This document shows, one piece after another, positions 62,835-64,000 of a stretch of 64,000 nucleotides of DNA; within the stretch, counting starts at the first letter, position 1, and each line of letters opens with the position of its first letter. The notes beneath the pieces are model-generated. The model saw only the letters and a program-made list of their open reading frames with translations. It ran no database searches and was not told the DNA's origin. The position numbers and the translations under genes were made by a program. Origin of the DNA: Shewanella waksmanii ATCC BAA-643 (GTDB taxonomy: Bacteria; Pseudomonadota; Gammaproteobacteria; Enterobacterales; Shewanellaceae); the NCBI RefSeq assembly GCF_000518805.1, contig NZ_JAEH01000025.1, forward strand, positions 1-64,000, in the 5' to 3' direction.

Positions 62835-64000
62835 TTACAGTCTAAGGTTCTCTTGCAAGAAGCTCAGCATTTGTTGGTAATACTTAGCGCGATGGGCGTC
62901 GCTGTAGAAGCCATGGCCTTCATCATCCATTACTAATTTTTCATAGGGATAGTTGTGCTTTTTAAGGTCTGCTTCTAAGGCTTCAAGTTGCTCAATTGGT
63001 GCGCGTTCATCTTCTCCGCCATGCACTAATAATAAGTTGGTTTTGAGCTTGTCGGTGTTGTGGCTAGGTGACATCTGCTGCAAGACTTTTTCATCTTTAC
63101 CGAGCACTTTGTTGAGATAACGCTTACCCGCGCGGCGTCCAGGTACGTCGCCCTTATTAAACATCAGCTCAAGGTCATACACGCCGGCAAAACCAATTGC
63201 ACACTTAAACATGTCAGGCTCGATGATTGGGCTTTGCAGTGCCGAATAGCCACCAAAACTGCCGCCGACTATACACACACGGTCTTTGTCTACATAGCCT
63301 TGGTCAATCACATAGCGGGTGGCATCAATAATGTCATATTGAATATCGGTGCCCCATTTTTGATGACCGGCATGTTCAAAATCTAACCCGTAGCCGCCCG
63401 ATCCACGAAAGTTAACCTGCAACACGGCTGCGCCTTTACTAGCTATCATTTGGTTTTGTGAGTCAAAGCCCCACCAGTCACGTGGGCCGTGAGGGCCACC
63501 ATGGGGGTTAACCACTAAAGGCAAGTTTTTAGGGTCGACACCATGGGGCAGGGTTAAGTATCCGTGAATGGTTTTGCCGTCGCGGGCTGTAAAGCTAATG
63601 GGCTTCATTTCAGCCATCAACTCGGGGTCGAGCCATTTTTTAGCTGACACTAGGTATTCGAGCTGCTTTTTTTTGCTATGAAAAACATAATAGTCGCCAG
63701 GGTTGCGGTCATTAAAGGCTTTAATCACCAATTGACTCGCATCATTAGTCTGGCTAACTAAGTGTACTTGGTGACCGGGCAGGGCTTTAAGTAATTGTTT
63801 TAGAATAATAGAATGTTCATCGTTTTTATCAATAAATTCATAGGTTGGATAGCCATTTTGGTACTCAATGGCGTATAAATTCTTAGATATTCTATCAATC
63901 CAAATGTTATTGGGATCAACCACTTCATCGCGGCTGACTAGTTTTTTAGTCCCCGTATTGATATCTAGTAAGAAAACACCTTGGGTTTTGCCTGCTTCTG
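62835..64000 (-). CDS. S9 family (prolyl oligopeptidase/acylaminoacyl) peptidase, 3' part
   Basis: The frame is open to the right edge, so only the last ~388 residues are seen. The C-terminal alpha/beta-hydrolase domain is complete: oxyanion region LVVNPHGGPHGPRDWWGF, nucleophile in CIVGGSFGGYSAL, acid in LLVHGGEDERAP and His in DDEGHGFYSD. Upstream segments (YYVFHSKKKQLEYLV, GVFLLDINTGTKKLVSRDE) look like blades of the beta-propeller. Such enzymes cleave short peptides; exported or cytoplasmic location cannot be judged without the N-terminus. Confidence 0.93.
   Translation of the reverse strand, partial: EAGKTQGVFLLDINTGTKKLVSRDEVVDPNNIWIDRISKNLYAIEYQNGYPTYEFIDKNDEHSIILKQLLKALPGHQVHLVSQTNDASQLVIKAFNDRNPGDYYVFHSKKKQLEYLVSAKKWLDPELMAEMKPISFTARDGKTIHGYLTLPHGVDPKNLPLVVNPHGGPHGPRDWWGFDSQNQMIASKGAAVLQVNFRGSGGYGLDFEHAGHQKWGTDIQYDIIDATRYVIDQGYVDKDRVCIVGGSFGGYSALQSPIIEPDMFKCAIGFAGVYDLELMFNKGDVPGRRAGKRYLNKVLGKDEKVLQQMSPSHNTDKLKTNLLLVHGGEDERAPIEQLEALEADLKKHNYPYEKLVMDDEGHGFYSDAHRAKYYQQMLSFLQENLRL

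Noticed and set aside
1-64000. tRNA, rRNA, integrase or prophage genes
   Set aside because: None was recognised on either strand; the island at yicC has no visible integrase remnant.

Overview
The window looks like a chromosome segment of a Shewanella-type marine gammaproteobacterium. The reasons are an octaheme tetrathionate-reductase-type cytochrome with its porin and small cytochrome c partners, the gene sets gmk-rpoZ-spoT-ridA-trmH and yicC/rph-pyrE, a sterol-desaturase/CadC-like pair, and small non-coding inverted-repeat elements. I recognised no rRNA or tRNA gene, no CRISPR array and no transposase.

Layout. Positions 1-300 hold a 55-bp tandem repeat. At 0.3-3.3 kb are a small DUF7661-like gene, a membrane-anchored winged-helix regulator and a divergent fatty-acid-hydroxylase-family gene. 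At 3.5-9.2 kb lies an anaerobic-respiration locus: octaheme cytochrome, DUF3373 beta-barrel, monoheme cytochrome and NapH/NosR-like ferredoxin, with CRP-like and FNR-like sites in the 368-bp gap upstream of the cytochrome genes. At 9.4-15.7 kb are envelope and housekeeping genes (DUF2959, yihY, pip, dtd, thioesterase, DUF4397 lipoprotein) and a 266-bp miniature inverted-repeat element. At 16.1-33.5 kb is one leftward operon of 18-19 overlapping or tightly spaced genes for an aryl polyene (APE): chain-length-factor-like and two full ketosynthases, ketoreductase, two dehydratases, two ACPs, AMP ligase, thioesterase, glycosyltransferase-acyltransferase fusion, MMPL exporter, LolA-like carrier and DUF3261 lipoprotein. 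It also carries an aromatic amino acid ammonia-lyase and a flavin-dependent halogenase-like enzyme, so the starter may be made, and the product possibly halogenated, by enzymes of the same operon. At 33.8-47.1 kb follow DUF3014, recG, a DesK/DesR-like two-component system with a TPR gene, a Ca/Na antiporter, an acyl-CoA synthetase, then trmH, ridA, spoT, rpoZ and gmk. At 47.4-53.6 kb are a membrane protein, a sugar nucleotidyltransferase plus anomeric-kinase-like pair, an NhaC-family antiporter broken by a 7-bp duplication, and a DUF1223 protein.

At 53.7-59.0 kb lies an AT-rich accessory island: an EcoRII/Dcm-type restriction-modification pair, then a 196-bp diverged copy of the 3' end of yicC, then hipBA preceded by five operator-like repeats at an exact 28-bp period, and finally intact yicC. 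This reads as two successive insertions at the 3' end of yicC, a site known to be used by mobilizable islands in Vibrio. From 59 to 64 kb the core resumes: yicC, rph, pyrE, a second inverted-repeat element touching the folE stop codon, folE, and the 3' part of an S9 peptidase that runs off the window.

Functions are assigned from motifs, length and gene context read by eye; no database search was run. Coordinates of short sites may be off by a base.
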